DNA of 64,000 nucleotides from a bacterium (GCA_027310575.1 DAIDAO010000037.1:1-64000), one strand, 5' to 3'; positions 1-8,570 are shown, numbered from the stretch's first letter. Notes: generated by a model from the letters alone, not told the origin. Translations and numbers: made by a program.

Positions 1-189
1 ATCGCCCTGAAGGAAGTCGGGTCCGAGCCACGGGAAGCCGTACACGTGGGGGACCTCTACGAGGCGGACGTGGTCGGCGCGAGGAACGCCGGCATCGAGG
101 GGGTGCTGATCGACAGGGACGGCTCGCAGTCGGGCGTCGACTGCCCCCGCATCGAAAGCCTCTCCGAGATACAGCACTATCTGAACTGA
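1..189 (+). CDS. HAD-superfamily hydrolase, C-terminal part (partial)
   Basis: The frame is open from the window edge and ends in TGA, leaving the last 62 residues of a protein whose start lies outside. It carries the HAD motif IV pattern VHVGDLYEADVVGARNAG, in which the acidic residues bind the catalytic Mg2+, followed by GVLIDRDG. This is the usual C-terminal end of phosphoglycolate-phosphatase-like or YjjG-like HAD phosphatases. The substrate cannot be told from this fragment. It converges on the minus-strand LigB-like gene 31 nt downstream. Confidence 0.8.
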   Translation: MALKEVGSEPREAVHVGDLYEADVVGARNAGIEGVLIDRDGSQSGVDCPRIESLSEIQHYLN

Positions 190-220
190 TGCACGCGGCC
201 CGCAGCGGGGCGCCTCCAGC

Positions 221-1051
221 CTATCCCTTGACTGGGCTGAAGCCGGCGCAGAGCATCCCGAAGTAGGTGGGGACCTGGTAGGAGAGGAATTCCGCCTTCA
301 TCGGGGCTTCGGCGAGGGCTCCAGCCAGCATCGCAATCTGCCAAAGGCTGTCTGGCTTCGCCGCTTCGACGAGCTCGGGCTCTACCCGCATCAGCGAACC
401 GAGCCTATCCGCCTTGACCGCGTCCACCACCATGCGGTCGTACTCAGCAGCCCTCCTATCGAACCCGTACGGCCCGTTCTTCTTGTGCGCGTGGGCTTGG
501 TCCGCGCTCGCAACGAAAGCGACGCGCTTCCTCTCCCCGCATGCGACCTCAGCGACCGCCCTTCCGAACTCGAAGTTCTGTTCAAGTGGGATGCCCCTGG
601 ACGGCGTCACGATCACCACCCTGCTCTTCAGGGCCGCCCCCCTCAGCAGGAACCAGAGCGGGACGAGCGTCCCCCAGTCCATCGCCAGGTCGGAAAGCGG
701 CCCTTCAAGCGCTCCGTAGTTGGCCGCCACCACAGGGAGCCCCCTCCTTTCGGCGGCCTCGACCACCTTCTGTGAGAGTCCCAGGTCGCAGGCCACTTTC
801 AGTCTGACGACCCTCCTTCCCTCGGTCACGCTCCCGGACGAGTGCGCCGACGTGACGACCCCGATGTGCTTCTGCAGCCTGAGGTTGTGCGGCGTAGCGA
901 TGACGATGGTGTCTGGCTTCGCAGCCTTCATTTCGAGCGAGAGCGACCTCATCGCCTTCCTCGTCGGCCCGAACAGCCTGAGCCTACTCCCGGCCAGCGC
1001 GGGAATCAGCTCCCCACCATGGGGAGCGATGCAGGCGTAGACGAGGGGCAC
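221..1051 (-). CDS. Class III extradiol dioxygenase LigB-like / MEMO-family protein
   Basis: A 276-residue protein of the LigB (class III extradiol ring-cleavage dioxygenase, subunit B) superfamily. The N-terminal CIAPHGGELIP block (His11) and the later SADQAHAH block supply the residues that bind non-heme Fe(II) in true dioxygenases. Archaeal members are often called MEMO-like and their substrates are not known, so ring cleavage is only one possibility. It starts with GTG 27 nt after the upstream MBL-fold gene and is the last gene of a minus-strand run M20 peptidase - MBL hydrolase - LigB. That grouping suggests a small catabolic operon. Confidence 0.75.
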   Translation of the reverse strand: MPLVYACIAPHGGELIPALAGSRLRLFGPTRKAMRSLSLEMKAAKPDTIVIATPHNLRLQKHIGVVTSAHSSGSVTEGRRVVRLKVACDLGLSQKVVEAAERRGLPVVAANYGALEGPLSDLAMDWGTLVPLWFLLRGAALKSRVVIVTPSRGIPLEQNFEFGRAVAEVACGERKRVAFVASADQAHAHKKNGPYGFDRRAAEYDRMVVDAVKADRLGSLMRVEPELVEAAKPDSLWQIAMLAGALAEAPMKAEFLSYQVPTYFGMLCAGFSPVKG

Positions 1052-1078
1052 GGTCCGCTGCCGCTTCGCGACGATATT

Positions 1079-1990
1079 TCAGGCGTTCTTTTCCAGGTAG
1101 TGCCTGATTCCCATCGCCGACGTCCTGACTGACACCTTCGCGTAGATTGGCAGCTCGGCGACTCCGGCGTCCCTCTTCACTTCGGCTTCCATCTCCTCCG
1201 TGATCTCGTCGAGCGAGGCTCCCTTCCTCCAGAGCGCTTTCACCTGATCGACCCACGACTGCACCAGCTCCACAGTCCTGTCGAAGACCCATCCGACGTC
1301 CGTTCTTCTCCCGAAGTGAGGGACCAGGAGCTCCGACGGGGTCGTCTGTCTGAGGTTGCCCACCGTCGCGACGAGCTCGTCTGGCCTGAAGCTGGGGGGC
1401 GGCGTGGTGGGGATGAGGGCCTTCATCCCTGGATAGACTATCCCGACCGCGTCGGCCGTCAGGAGAGCCTTCGTCCTGTCGAGCATGACAGAGATCTGAT
1501 GAGGGGCGTGTCCGGGGGTGTGAATCAGCGTGGCTGTCACCCCATCCCCCAGGTCCAGGTGGTGCTCCTCCCCGACCGAGGTCACCCTTTCTGCCGGGAT
1601 TGGCTCGGGGACCCCATAGAGCTCCATTATCGCCTTGCCGAAGACCATCGTCGACGACTCGACGAGCCTGGCCGGGTCGACAAGGTGCGGCGTGCTCCTC
1701 TCGTGTGCTATCACCTCCACATTGGGCATCTCCTTCACGAGCCGGCCGGCCGCCCCTGCATGGTCGAGATGGACGTGGGTGGGTATCAGGTACCTGACAT
1801 CCGTGGGCATCACCCCCACTTCGGCGAGCCCGGCCAGCACGTTCTGGTAGGACGACGCGTATCCGCAGTCGACCAGGGTCGGCTTCGGCCCCTTGACAAG
1901 GTAGGCGCTGACCGTTCCCGGCTGCCCCAGGGCGTAGGTGTCGAGCATGTACACTCTTTCGGATACCTTCGTGGCGTACAATCCCAACAC
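1079..1990 (-). CDS. Metallo-beta-lactamase-fold hydrolase
   Basis: A 303-residue MBL-fold protein. The metal site is complete: THVHLDH (His72, His74, Asp76, His77), a later HTPGHAPH histidine, the TADAVG aspartate and the PHFGRR histidine. The family includes glyoxalase II-like thioesterases, lactonases and other hydrolases; the C-terminal helical region of about 90 residues does not point to one substrate. The GTG start directly follows the TAG of the M20 gene, so the two are probably cotranscribed and translationally coupled. Confidence 0.85.
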   Translation of the reverse strand: MLGLYATKVSERVYMLDTYALGQPGTVSAYLVKGPKPTLVDCGYASSYQNVLAGLAEVGVMPTDVRYLIPTHVHLDHAGAAGRLVKEMPNVEVIAHERSTPHLVDPARLVESSTMVFGKAIMELYGVPEPIPAERVTSVGEEHHLDLGDGVTATLIHTPGHAPHQISVMLDRTKALLTADAVGIVYPGMKALIPTTPPPSFRPDELVATVGNLRQTTPSELLVPHFGRRTDVGWVFDRTVELVQSWVDQVKALWRKGASLDEITEEMEAEVKRDAGVAELPIYAKVSVRTSAMGIRHYLEKNA

Positions 1991-3193
1991 CTATCGTGGG
2001 CCCTTCGGGTTCCCGAACTCGTACGCCAGCATGGCGAGGGACGCCGCCCCGTACTTCAGCACGTCCTCGTCCACCTTGAACCTCGAGCTGTGGTTGGGAT
2101 AGACGCACCCTTTCGACGCGTTGTTGGTCCCGAGGAAGTAGAATGTCCCTGGCGCCTTCTGCAGGAACCGGGAGAAGTCTTCGCCCCCAAGGATGGGGTC
2201 GACCTCCTTGACCTTGATGCCCGCCATCTTCCTCAGCACCTTCACCGCCTCCCTGGTGGTCCGTGGGTCGTTGACTGTGACCGGGTACGCGTCTTGTTCG
2301 AACTCGACTTCGGCAGTAGCTCCGAAGGACCTGCATACCCCCTTCGCGACCTCTTCGACCTTCTTCTTGGCGCGGCTCCTCGTCCCTTCATCGAGGGTCC
2401 TTATGGTCCCCTCGAGGGTCGCCTGGTCCGGGATTATGTTCTCCTTGGTCCCCGAGTGGACTGCGCCGACCGTTATCACGAACGGGCGTATGGGGTCGAT
2501 CATCCTCGCGGAGATCCCCTGCAGCGCGAGTATGACGTGGGCTGCGACGTAGATGGGGTCTATCGTCTCGTGGGGGGCCGATCCGTGTCCGCCTCTGCCT
2601 ACGACCTTCACCTTGAACGTGTCGGGGGCTGCCATGAAGGAGCCCTCCCTCACCCCGATCTCGCCTGACTTTTGATTGTTCGAAATGTGGAGGCCGAACA
2701 CGAAGTCCACCTTTGGGTCCTTCATGACCCCTGCTTCGATCATCGGCAGCGCCCCGCCCCTCCCCCCGTGCTCCTCGGCCGGCTGGAAGAGGAACTTCAC
2801 TGTACCGCTCAGCTCGTCCCTGTTACCAGAAAGGATCCTGGCTGCTCCCAGCAGCATCGCAACGTGCGTGTCGTGGCCGCAGGCGTGCATGACGCCATCC
2901 ACCTTCGAACGGAACTCCACGTCAGCCATCTCCTGGACCGGGAGGCCGTCCATGTCGGCCCTGAGCGCGACAACGCGCCCCTTCTTCGATCCCTTCAGCG
3001 TTCCCACCACGCCCGTCCCGCCCACTCCTCTCTTCACGCCTACGCCCATCGACTCCAGCCTCTCCGCCACGAACCTCGAAGTCGCTTCTTCATGGTAGGC
3101 CACCTCCGGGTGCTGGTGGAGGGCGCGTCTGTTCTTGACTATCTCAGGTTCGGCGCGCTTCGCCTCGGAAAGGAAGTCCACGGGCCGCGCCAC
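1991..3193 (-). CDS. M20-family amidohydrolase (N-acyl-amino acid hydrolase type)
   Basis: A 400-residue member of peptidase family M20D, the IAA-amino acid/hippurate hydrolase and N-acyl-L-amino acid amidohydrolase group. Seen motifs are RADMDGLPVQE (residues 79-89), HACGHDTH (Cys105 and His107 as metal ligands), FQPAEEHGG with the catalytic Glu, GLHISNN and a C-terminal YPNHSSRF histidine. The dimerisation domain lies between about residues 185 and 300. It is first in the run that continues into the MBL and LigB genes. It probably releases amino acids from N-acyl or aromatic conjugates in the cytoplasm; there is no signal peptide. Confidence 0.88.
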   Translation of the reverse strand: MARPVDFLSEAKRAEPEIVKNRRALHQHPEVAYHEEATSRFVAERLESMGVGVKRGVGGTGVVGTLKGSKKGRVVALRADMDGLPVQEMADVEFRSKVDGVMHACGHDTHVAMLLGAARILSGNRDELSGTVKFLFQPAEEHGGRGGALPMIEAGVMKDPKVDFVFGLHISNNQKSGEIGVREGSFMAAPDTFKVKVVGRGGHGSAPHETIDPIYVAAHVILALQGISARMIDPIRPFVITVGAVHSGTKENIIPDQATLEGTIRTLDEGTRSRAKKKVEEVAKGVCRSFGATAEVEFEQDAYPVTVNDPRTTREAVKVLRKMAGIKVKEVDPILGGEDFSRFLQKAPGTFYFLGTNNASKGCVYPNHSSRFKVDEDVLKYGAASLAMLAYEFGNPKGPR

Positions 3194-3345
3194 CGGGCGC
3201 GCTCATAAAAAATCTCTCGATGGGCCGCACCAACAGGCCCCGGAACGCGCGGCCCTGACCACGAGACGCGTCCGGGGTTTCTTCCGGCGTCCCCACCGTA
3301 GGCTGAAGGCTCAGGCTTTTAGGGCAACTCCGTCATGGCCTTGCG

Positions 3346-3942
3346 ATGGCGCTTTCAGACGCCTCGAAAGCCGGCGTAGCAATCTTCGTGGGCGCTGTGC
3401 AGTTCAGCATCGGCCTTGTCCTCGCTGAGATTTACTATCCTAACTACAACGTCTCGCTCAACTATGTGAGCGACCTGGGGGCGACCTGCCCCGGCGGCGG
3501 TGCCGCCTGCGTGATCAACCAGCCCACCTCGATGATCTTCAACACCTCGATCGTCATCTTGGGCCTGCTCATCCTGGTCGGCGCGTACTTCCTCAACCGC
3601 GCCTTCCACTGGAGGCCAGCGACTATCCTGATCGCCCTTGCCGGCATCGGCGCGCTCGGGGTCGGCCTGTTTCCGGAGACCACCGGGATTTGGCACCAAC
3701 TCTTCTCGCTCGTCGTCTTCCTCTTCGGCGGCCTGTCTGCCATAGTCACGGCGAGGTTCCAGAAGAAGCCGATGCTCTACTTCTCAGTCATCCTGGGCCT
3801 GGCCACGCTCATCGCCCTCCTCCTCTACATGGCCGGGGACTACCTCGGCCTGGGTGCAGGGGGGATGGAGAGGATGGTGGTCTATCCGATGCTGGTCTGG
3901 TCCATCGGGTTCGGCGGCCACCTGATGGCTATAGAGCACTGA
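3346..3942 (+). CDS. DUF998 family membrane protein
   Basis: A 198-residue integral membrane protein with about six hydrophobic segments. The opening region, with an AEIYYPNYNVSLNYVSDLGA-type sequence just after the first segment, is typical of DUF998 proteins, whose function is unknown. A TATA-like element (CTTTTAGGG, about 3316-3324) is centred about 26 nt before the ATG at 3346, so the transcript is probably leaderless. The gene stands between the minus-strand amidohydrolase and the acetate permease, with no clear functional link to either. Confidence 0.75.
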   Translation: MALSDASKAGVAIFVGAVQFSIGLVLAEIYYPNYNVSLNYVSDLGATCPGGGAACVINQPTSMIFNTSIVILGLLILVGAYFLNRAFHWRPATILIALAGIGALGVGLFPETTGIWHQLFSLVVFLFGGLSAIVTARFQKKPMLYFSVILGLATLIALLLYMAGDYLGLGAGGMERMVVYPMLVWSIGFGGHLMAIEH

Positions 3943-4026
3943 CGCAGGAAAGGGCGACAGCGCGTCCGAACGTGGAGGTGGAGCCGCCGCGCAAGTTGAT
4001 TGTTATTATCGAATATTAGAACTAGG

Positions 4027-4034
4027 CTTATATT
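4027..4034 (+). promoter_or_regulatory. TATA-like box of the acetate permease gene
   Basis: TTATATTG-type element inside an AT-rich patch (4000-4036) in otherwise GC-rich DNA. It predicts a start of transcription near 4055. The patch also holds TCGAATATT (4009-4017) and TTAGAACTA (4016-4024), both also found in the acs promoter. Confidence 0.5.
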
Positions 4035-4050
4035 GGGAGCCTTCACTTCC

Positions 4051-4617
4051 GTGAAGCGGAGCACTGAAAAAGTGTCCCAACCATCGTCAGCTGACTGGGC
4101 GAATCCAGCCGTAATCGGACTGATGGGCTTCGGAATGACGACCATGCTCACGGGGCTGAACGTGGCGGGCTACTATCCTGGCGGAGCGAACCTTGCCCTC
4201 GCGTTGATCTGGGGGGGCGGGGCCCAGTTCGTCGCCGGTTGGGTGGCCCTCAAGAAAGGAAACATCTTCGCAGGATCTGCATTCACCGGATACGGCGCGT
4301 TCTGGATCGCGCTGTTCCTCCTCAGCAACCCGAGCGTCGGCCTTCCGGCGACAACGAACATCCTAGGCTTCTGGTTGGTCTGGACCCTCTTCACCCTCAC
4401 CTTCCTCCTCAACGCATGGAAGCACGGCCCCGGTATCTTCGTCGTCTTCCTCCTCCTGTTCATAGCCTACCTCCTGCTCGACGCGATAGCGGCCGGGGCG
4501 ACGGGGATCACGACCGCCTCCGGGTGGGAGATCTTCCTAGACGGACTCGTCGCCTGGTACGTGGCAACAGGAATCGAAGTCGAAGCCCACTACGGCAGAA
4601 AGATACTGCCATTCTGA
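4051..4617 (+). CDS. Acetate/succinate permease, GPR1/FUN34/YaaH (SatP) family
   Basis: A hydrophobic protein of about 188 residues with six predicted membrane segments. The family signature NPAVIGLMGFGMTT follows a short hydrophilic N-terminus; the archetypes are the acetate carriers SatP (YaaH) and Ady2. Three in-frame starts are possible: TTG at 4000, GTG at 4051 and GTG at 4072. The TATA-like box at about 4030 argues against 4000, and 4072 (ten residues before NPA) is also plausible. It faces the deacetylase-acetyltransferase-acs genes across a short gap, which supports acetate as substrate. Confidence 0.85.
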   Translation: MKRSTEKVSQPSSADWANPAVIGLMGFGMTTMLTGLNVAGYYPGGANLALALIWGGGAQFVAGWVALKKGNIFAGSAFTGYGAFWIALFLLSNPSVGLPATTNILGFWLVWTLFTLTFLLNAWKHGPGIFVVFLLLFIAYLLLDAIAAGATGITTASGWEIFLDGLVAWYVATGIEVEAHYGRKILPF

Positions 4618-4630
4618 CAACCTCTCACCG

Positions 4631-4636
4631 TTTTTT
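4631..4636 (+). terminator. T-run terminator after the acetate permease
   Basis: A run of six T residues 14 nt after the permease stop codon. Archaeal RNA polymerase terminates at such oligo-T tracts. It lies in the gap between two convergent genes. Confidence 0.45.
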
Positions 4637-4687
4637 CTCCTAGGCGTCCGCTGCGCACCCAGCCCCCCCGAGGTCCGGGCTGACCTG

Positions 4688-5656
4688 CTAGGTCGCGCGC
4701 GATCCGGACAGCTCCTCGACCACCGCTCCCCAAGCCGCAGCGACGTTGGCCGGGTCGTACCCTCCGCCCCCCATAGCCAGTATCCTCCCCTCGCACACTT
4801 CGTGGGCTAGCCTGTGGAGCTTCCTGCAGGCGTAGGCATGGGCAGCAGCGCTGTAACGCAGGTCCGCGATGGGGTCCCCTGCCAGGCCGTCGGCCCCGCA
4901 CTGAAAGAAGATCATTTCGGGCTTCGACCTCCGGACGAACTCTTCGACCCTGTCGAAGGCCTCGACGAACTCTGCATCTCCAGCGCCAGGGGGCAGGCCG
5001 ACGTTCAGCTTGGTCCCGGCGCCGAACCCCGTTCCGGTCTCGTTCGCGCTCCCGGTCCCAGGGTACAGATACCTCCCGTCCTCGTGTATGTCGCCGATGA
5101 CGACCCTCGGGTCAGGCTCGAACTCATAGTAAACCCCGTCCCCATGGTGGGCGTCGATGTCGACATAGGCGACGCCTCTGAGCTTGTAGTCGCCGAGCGC
5201 CCTCGCTATCGCAATGACGCTGTCGTTGAAGACGCAGAAGCCCCTCGCTTCGGCAGGCCCTGCGTGATGGAGTCCGCCGACGGGATTGAAGAAGTGGTCG
5301 ACCTTCCCACCCATGATCATCCTGAGGCCGTTGAGGGTGTTCCCCACGGGGAACAGGGACGCTTCGAAGATCCCCTCGAAGGCCGGGGTGTCGCCTGTGT
5401 CGGAGAGGCCCACACCCGTGATAGAGGCCTCCTTCACCTGGTCGACGTACTCCTGCGTGTGAAAGACCAGAAGGTCTCGTTCGCTCCCGGCGACGGGTCT
5501 CACGAGCCGGGAACGGCGCCCAGCCTTCTTCGCCCTCCCCCACCCGTCCACGAGTTCGGCGAAGCGGGTCAAGCGCGACGAGTTCATCGGGTTGCCTGCT
5601 GGGAACGAATACAGAAACGACTCCTGGCCGAAAGACACGCCCAGCTCGCACTCCAA
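4688..5656 (-). CDS. acuC: Histone deacetylase-family protein deacetylase, AcuC-like
   Basis: About 322 residues of the arginase/deacetylase fold used by class I/II HDACs and AcuC. The active site is intact: GGLHHAG (catalytic His pair), VDIDAHHGDG (zinc Asp and His), GADGLAGD (second zinc Asp) and GGGGYDP (catalytic Tyr). The frame is open up to ATG 5737, which overlaps the preceding GNAT gene by 25 nt. I chose TTG 5656 because GGAG lies eight bases before it and the family N-terminus (SFPAGNPM near residue 17) then falls at the usual place. It follows the GNAT gene and acs on the same strand, as acuC does beside acsA in Bacillus. The likely substrate is acetyl-lysine of Acs; other acetylated proteins are possible. 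Confidence 0.88.
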   Translation of the reverse strand: MECELGVSFGQESFLYSFPAGNPMNSSRLTRFAELVDGWGRAKKAGRRSRLVRPVAGSERDLLVFHTQEYVDQVKEASITGVGLSDTGDTPAFEGIFEASLFPVGNTLNGLRMIMGGKVDHFFNPVGGLHHAGPAEARGFCVFNDSVIAIARALGDYKLRGVAYVDIDAHHGDGVYYEFEPDPRVVIGDIHEDGRYLYPGTGSANETGTGFGAGTKLNVGLPPGAGDAEFVEAFDRVEEFVRRSKPEMIFFQCGADGLAGDPIADLRYSAAAHAYACRKLHRLAHEVCEGRILAMGGGGYDPANVAAAWGAVVEELSGSRAT

Positions 5657-5712
5657 GAGTCCCGCTCCTGGAACCGAGACGTCGCGGGCCAACGGAAATT
5701 GTTTGCCCCCTG

Positions 5713-6288
5713 TCAACAGCCGGGAGTGAACATCCACCTCTCCTGAAACTCGGCTATCGTTACGGGGTCGATCGACGTCGGGAAGCGGATGCGGATGAGG
5801 TCAGGCTCCACTTTCTCAGACGTCGGGAAGCCCATGGTCCTCACCATCTTGATCATCCGCGTGTTGTTCCATCCAATCACTGCTTCGAACATGGTGACCC
5901 CGTCGGCATTGGCCGCCCGCGCGATGCTCTCGATCAGCCTCGTCCCCAGCCCCTTCCCCTGGTAGCCATCGAGTATCAGGACGCCCACCTCCGCAGCCTC
6001 CCCTTCCGACTTGTAGTACGCCGCGTGCCCCACGATGACGTTGCCCTTAACGGCCACGAGGCTCAGCCCTCCTGGCCTGGGCAGGAGCTGACTGACGATC
6101 ACCTGCCTGTCCATCCCTGTGGCGAGGAAGCGGAAATAGACCGTGTCTTCAGAGAGGCCCTCGACGAACCGCTCGAGCTCTTCCCTGTCTCCGTCCCTGA
6201 GCTCCCGGATCGTGACCCCGGTCCCGTCTCTCAGCGTGAACTCGGATCCCCTCCTCGCCAGCGGGACCTGCAGGTCTGATGCCGTCAA
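5713..6288 (-). CDS. GNAT protein lysine acetyltransferase, Pat/AcuA-like
   Basis: About 191 residues with one GNAT domain. LRDGTGVTIRELRDGD near the N-terminus and the acetyl-CoA loop GYQGKGLGTRL match the GNAT domain of Pat-type protein acetyltransferases, which modify acetyl-CoA synthetase in several organisms. There is no attached acyl-CoA synthetase-like or cNMP-binding domain. The frame opens at GTG 6324, but a TATA-like CTTTAAGG element at 6314-6321 sits about 27 nt before TTG 6288, so I chose 6288. It lies between acs and the AcuC-like deacetylase. Regulation of Acs by acetylation is inferred from sequence type and context. Confidence 0.82.
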   Translation of the reverse strand: MTASDLQVPLARRGSEFTLRDGTGVTIRELRDGDREELERFVEGLSEDTVYFRFLATGMDRQVIVSQLLPRPGGLSLVAVKGNVIVGHAAYYKSEGEAAEVGVLILDGYQGKGLGTRLIESIARAANADGVTMFEAVIGWNNTRMIKMVRTMGFPTSEKVEPDLIRIRFPTSIDPVTIAEFQERWMFTPGC

Positions 6289-6313
6289 GCCAGGCCGCGT
6301 GGACGCGGACCGG

Positions 6314-6321
6314 CCTTTAAG
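6314..6321 (-). promoter_or_regulatory. TATA-like box of the acetyltransferase-deacetylase pair
   Basis: CTTAAAGG on the minus strand, centred about 29 nt before TTG 6288. It implies a promoter separate from that of acs, and it decides the start choice for the GNAT gene. Confidence 0.4.
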
Positions 6322-6361
6322 CACCGGATACGATTCTCAGGCCTTGTAACGGCCGGAGCCT

Positions 6362-8395
6362 CTAGGCTGTCTGGACCTGTTTCCGAATCGTCTCGACGAT
6401 GTCGGGGTTTGCCAGCGTTGTGATGTCCCCGTAGTCCTTCCTGTCAGAGATGGAGACGAGGACACGCCGCATGATCTTCCCAGACCTCGTCTTTGGAAGG
6501 TCTGGCACTATGTACACCGTCCTCGGCTTCGCGATCGGCCCTAGCCCCTTGACGACGTTCTCCCTGATCTTGTCTTCAAGCTCCTTGGACGCGCTGTTCC
6601 CAGGCTTCAGCGAGACGTACACCACCGGGATGTGGCCGCGCAGCTCGTCGGCGACCGCCACAGCCGCAGCCTCCGCGACTTCAGGGGTGGTCAGGACCGC
6701 GTTCTCCAGCTCCTTCGTCCCGAGCCTGTGACCCGCCACCTTGATGACGTCGTCGACCCTCCCCAGGATGCGGAAGTACCCGTCGGCGGCCAGGACAGCC
6801 CCATCGCCGGAGAAGTAAGGCCAGTCATGCCAGTCCTTGCTGTCCGGGTTCCTGTTGTACTTCGAGTAGTACACCTTCACGAACCTCTCCGGGTCCCCCC
6901 AGATGGTCTGCATGATCCCCGGCCAAGGATTGCGGATGCACATGTTTCCAGCCTTGTTCTGTCCAGCCGGGACCTCGTCGCCGTTCTCGTCAAGGATGAT
7001 TGGGAATATCCCGGGCATCCCTGGCCCTGCGCTGCCAGGCTTCATCGGCGAAATCGCCGGCAAGGTCGAGCAGAGGAACCCGCCGTTCTCTGTCTGCCAC
7101 CACGTGTCCGTGATCGCCGCCTGCTTCCTCCCGACGACGTCGTAGTACCACATCCATGCTTCCGGCTCGATCGGCTCTCCGACCGTGGTCATCGTCTTGA
7201 AGTGCAGGTCGTACTTCGACGGCTCGTCCGGACCTGCCTTCCGCAGCATCCTGATGGTGGTGGGAGCGGTGTGGAAGATGTTCACTCCGAGCCGTTCCGC
7301 TATCCTCCACGGCCTTCCCGGGTCCGGGTACAGCGGGACCCCTTCGTACATCACGGACGTCGCAGCGACTGCGAGCGGGCCGTACACGATGTACGAGTGG
7401 CCGGTGATCCAGCCGATGTCTGCGAAGCACCAGTAGACGTCCTCAGGATGGATGTCCTGCACGTACTTCGACGTCCCGGCTACATATGCCAGGTATCCTC
7501 CGGTCCTGTGCTGGGCTCCCTTGGGTCTCCCCGTCGACCCGCTGGTGTACATGAGGAATAGAGGGGCCTCGGCGTCCATCGAGACGGGAGCTATCGTCTT
7601 GCCGCGGAAGGGCTTGATCAGGTCGTCAACGAAGTAGTCGCGCCCTTCGACCATCGGGGACTGGGAGACGTATCTTCCCGGGTGGCGCCTCCAGACGAGC
7701 ACCTTCCTGACCTCGACTCCGAGCTTCTTCGCCTCCTCCACAGTCGTGTCGGCTTCCTTCTTCTTGTCGATCAGCCCCCCGTTCCTGTAGTATCCGTCAA
7801 CCGTGACCAGCACGTCGCTCTTGGAGTCCTCCATCCTTTCGGCGCACGCCCTGGCGCTGAACCCGCCGAAGACCTGGTTGTGGATGATGCCCAAGCGCGC
7901 GGCTGCGAGCATCGAGATCGGGAGCTCAGGGACCATCGGCAGATGGAAGGTCACTCTGTCCCCCGCCTTCAGCCCGGCGGACTCCAGGACGAGCGCGAAC
8001 TCGTTCACCCTCCTGTACAGCTCTTGGTATGTGATGGCCTGGGTCGCTTCGCTCTCCGGCTCAGGCACCCAGATCAGTGCCGCCTTGTTCCTGTACTTCG
8101 GGAGGTGCCTGTCCACGCAGTTGTAGCTGGCGTTGAGCTTCCCGCCCACGAACCACTTCCAGAACGGCGGCTTGCTCGTGTCAAGGACCGTGTGCCACCT
8201 CTGGTCCCACGTCAGCATGTCCGCGTATTCTTCGAAGCACTCGGGGAAGTTCTTCTCAGAGAACCTCTCGTAAATCGACCTTTCCTTGACGTTTGCGTGC
8301 TGAGCCATGGTCACCGGCGGGTTGATGAGCGGCTCCTCCTTCCAGTGTACTGCTATCTGCGCCTCGGAAATCTCGGCCTCGCTTGTGGCCGTCAT
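6362..8395 (-). CDS. acs: Acetyl-CoA synthetase (AMP-forming)
   Basis: A full-length, 677-residue member of the acyl-adenylate superfamily. It makes acetyl-CoA from acetate, ATP and CoA through acetyl-AMP. Motif A3 reads MYTSGSTGRPKG, the hinge region reads GRVDDVIKVAGHR, and the C-terminal A10 motif PKTRSGKIMRR holds the catalytic Lys (about Lys640) that is the known target of regulatory acetylation in bacterial Acs. The tryptophan that keeps the acyl pocket small is present in TDTWWQTE. The gene is followed on the same strand by an acetyltransferase and a deacetylase. A TATA-like element at 8426-8433 lies about 35 nt before the ATG. Confidence 0.97.
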   Translation of the reverse strand: MTATSEAEISEAQIAVHWKEEPLINPPVTMAQHANVKERSIYERFSEKNFPECFEEYADMLTWDQRWHTVLDTSKPPFWKWFVGGKLNASYNCVDRHLPKYRNKAALIWVPEPESEATQAITYQELYRRVNEFALVLESAGLKAGDRVTFHLPMVPELPISMLAAARLGIIHNQVFGGFSARACAERMEDSKSDVLVTVDGYYRNGGLIDKKKEADTTVEEAKKLGVEVRKVLVWRRHPGRYVSQSPMVEGRDYFVDDLIKPFRGKTIAPVSMDAEAPLFLMYTSGSTGRPKGAQHRTGGYLAYVAGTSKYVQDIHPEDVYWCFADIGWITGHSYIVYGPLAVAATSVMYEGVPLYPDPGRPWRIAERLGVNIFHTAPTTIRMLRKAGPDEPSKYDLHFKTMTTVGEPIEPEAWMWYYDVVGRKQAAITDTWWQTENGGFLCSTLPAISPMKPGSAGPGMPGIFPIILDENGDEVPAGQNKAGNMCIRNPWPGIMQTIWGDPERFVKVYYSKYNRNPDSKDWHDWPYFSGDGAVLAADGYFRILGRVDDVIKVAGHRLGTKELENAVLTTPEVAEAAAVAVADELRGHIPVVYVSLKPGNSASKELEDKIRENVVKGLGPIAKPRTVYIVPDLPKTRSGKIMRRVLVSISDRKDYGDITTLANPDIVETIRKQVQTA

Positions 8396-8410
8396 TCCTA
8401 ACAGTCAATG

Positions 8411-8434
8411 TTAGAACTATTCGAATATTTAAAA
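8411..8434 (-). promoter_or_regulatory. acs promoter with TTAGAACTA / TCGAATATT elements
   Basis: An AT-rich island upstream of acs. On the plus strand it reads TTAGAACTA (8411-8419), T, then TCGAATATT (8421-8429), then TAAAA. TATTCGAATA is a perfect 10-bp palindrome (8418-8427). The minus-strand TATA-like element is TTTAAATA (8426-8433). The same two nonamers occur before the acetate permease. Confidence 0.5.
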
Positions 8435-8570
8435 CTGGCTCCGGACTACCGCCATTGTCTGCCTGAATTCGGGCGATGCTCGAAGCTGTGCTGCAAGAGG
8501 CGGAGCGCGTTCCATCCGTCGGTCGACTGACTCCCACATTGCGGCGCTGCTTCTTTCTGCCGGGATCTGA

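Noticed and set aside
984-2336. A 450-residue minus-strand open frame across the MBL and LigB region
   Set aside because: It is an out-of-frame shadow of the MBL-fold and M20 genes. Its translation is an Arg/Gly/His-rich mix with no domain, while the two genes beneath it have complete active sites.
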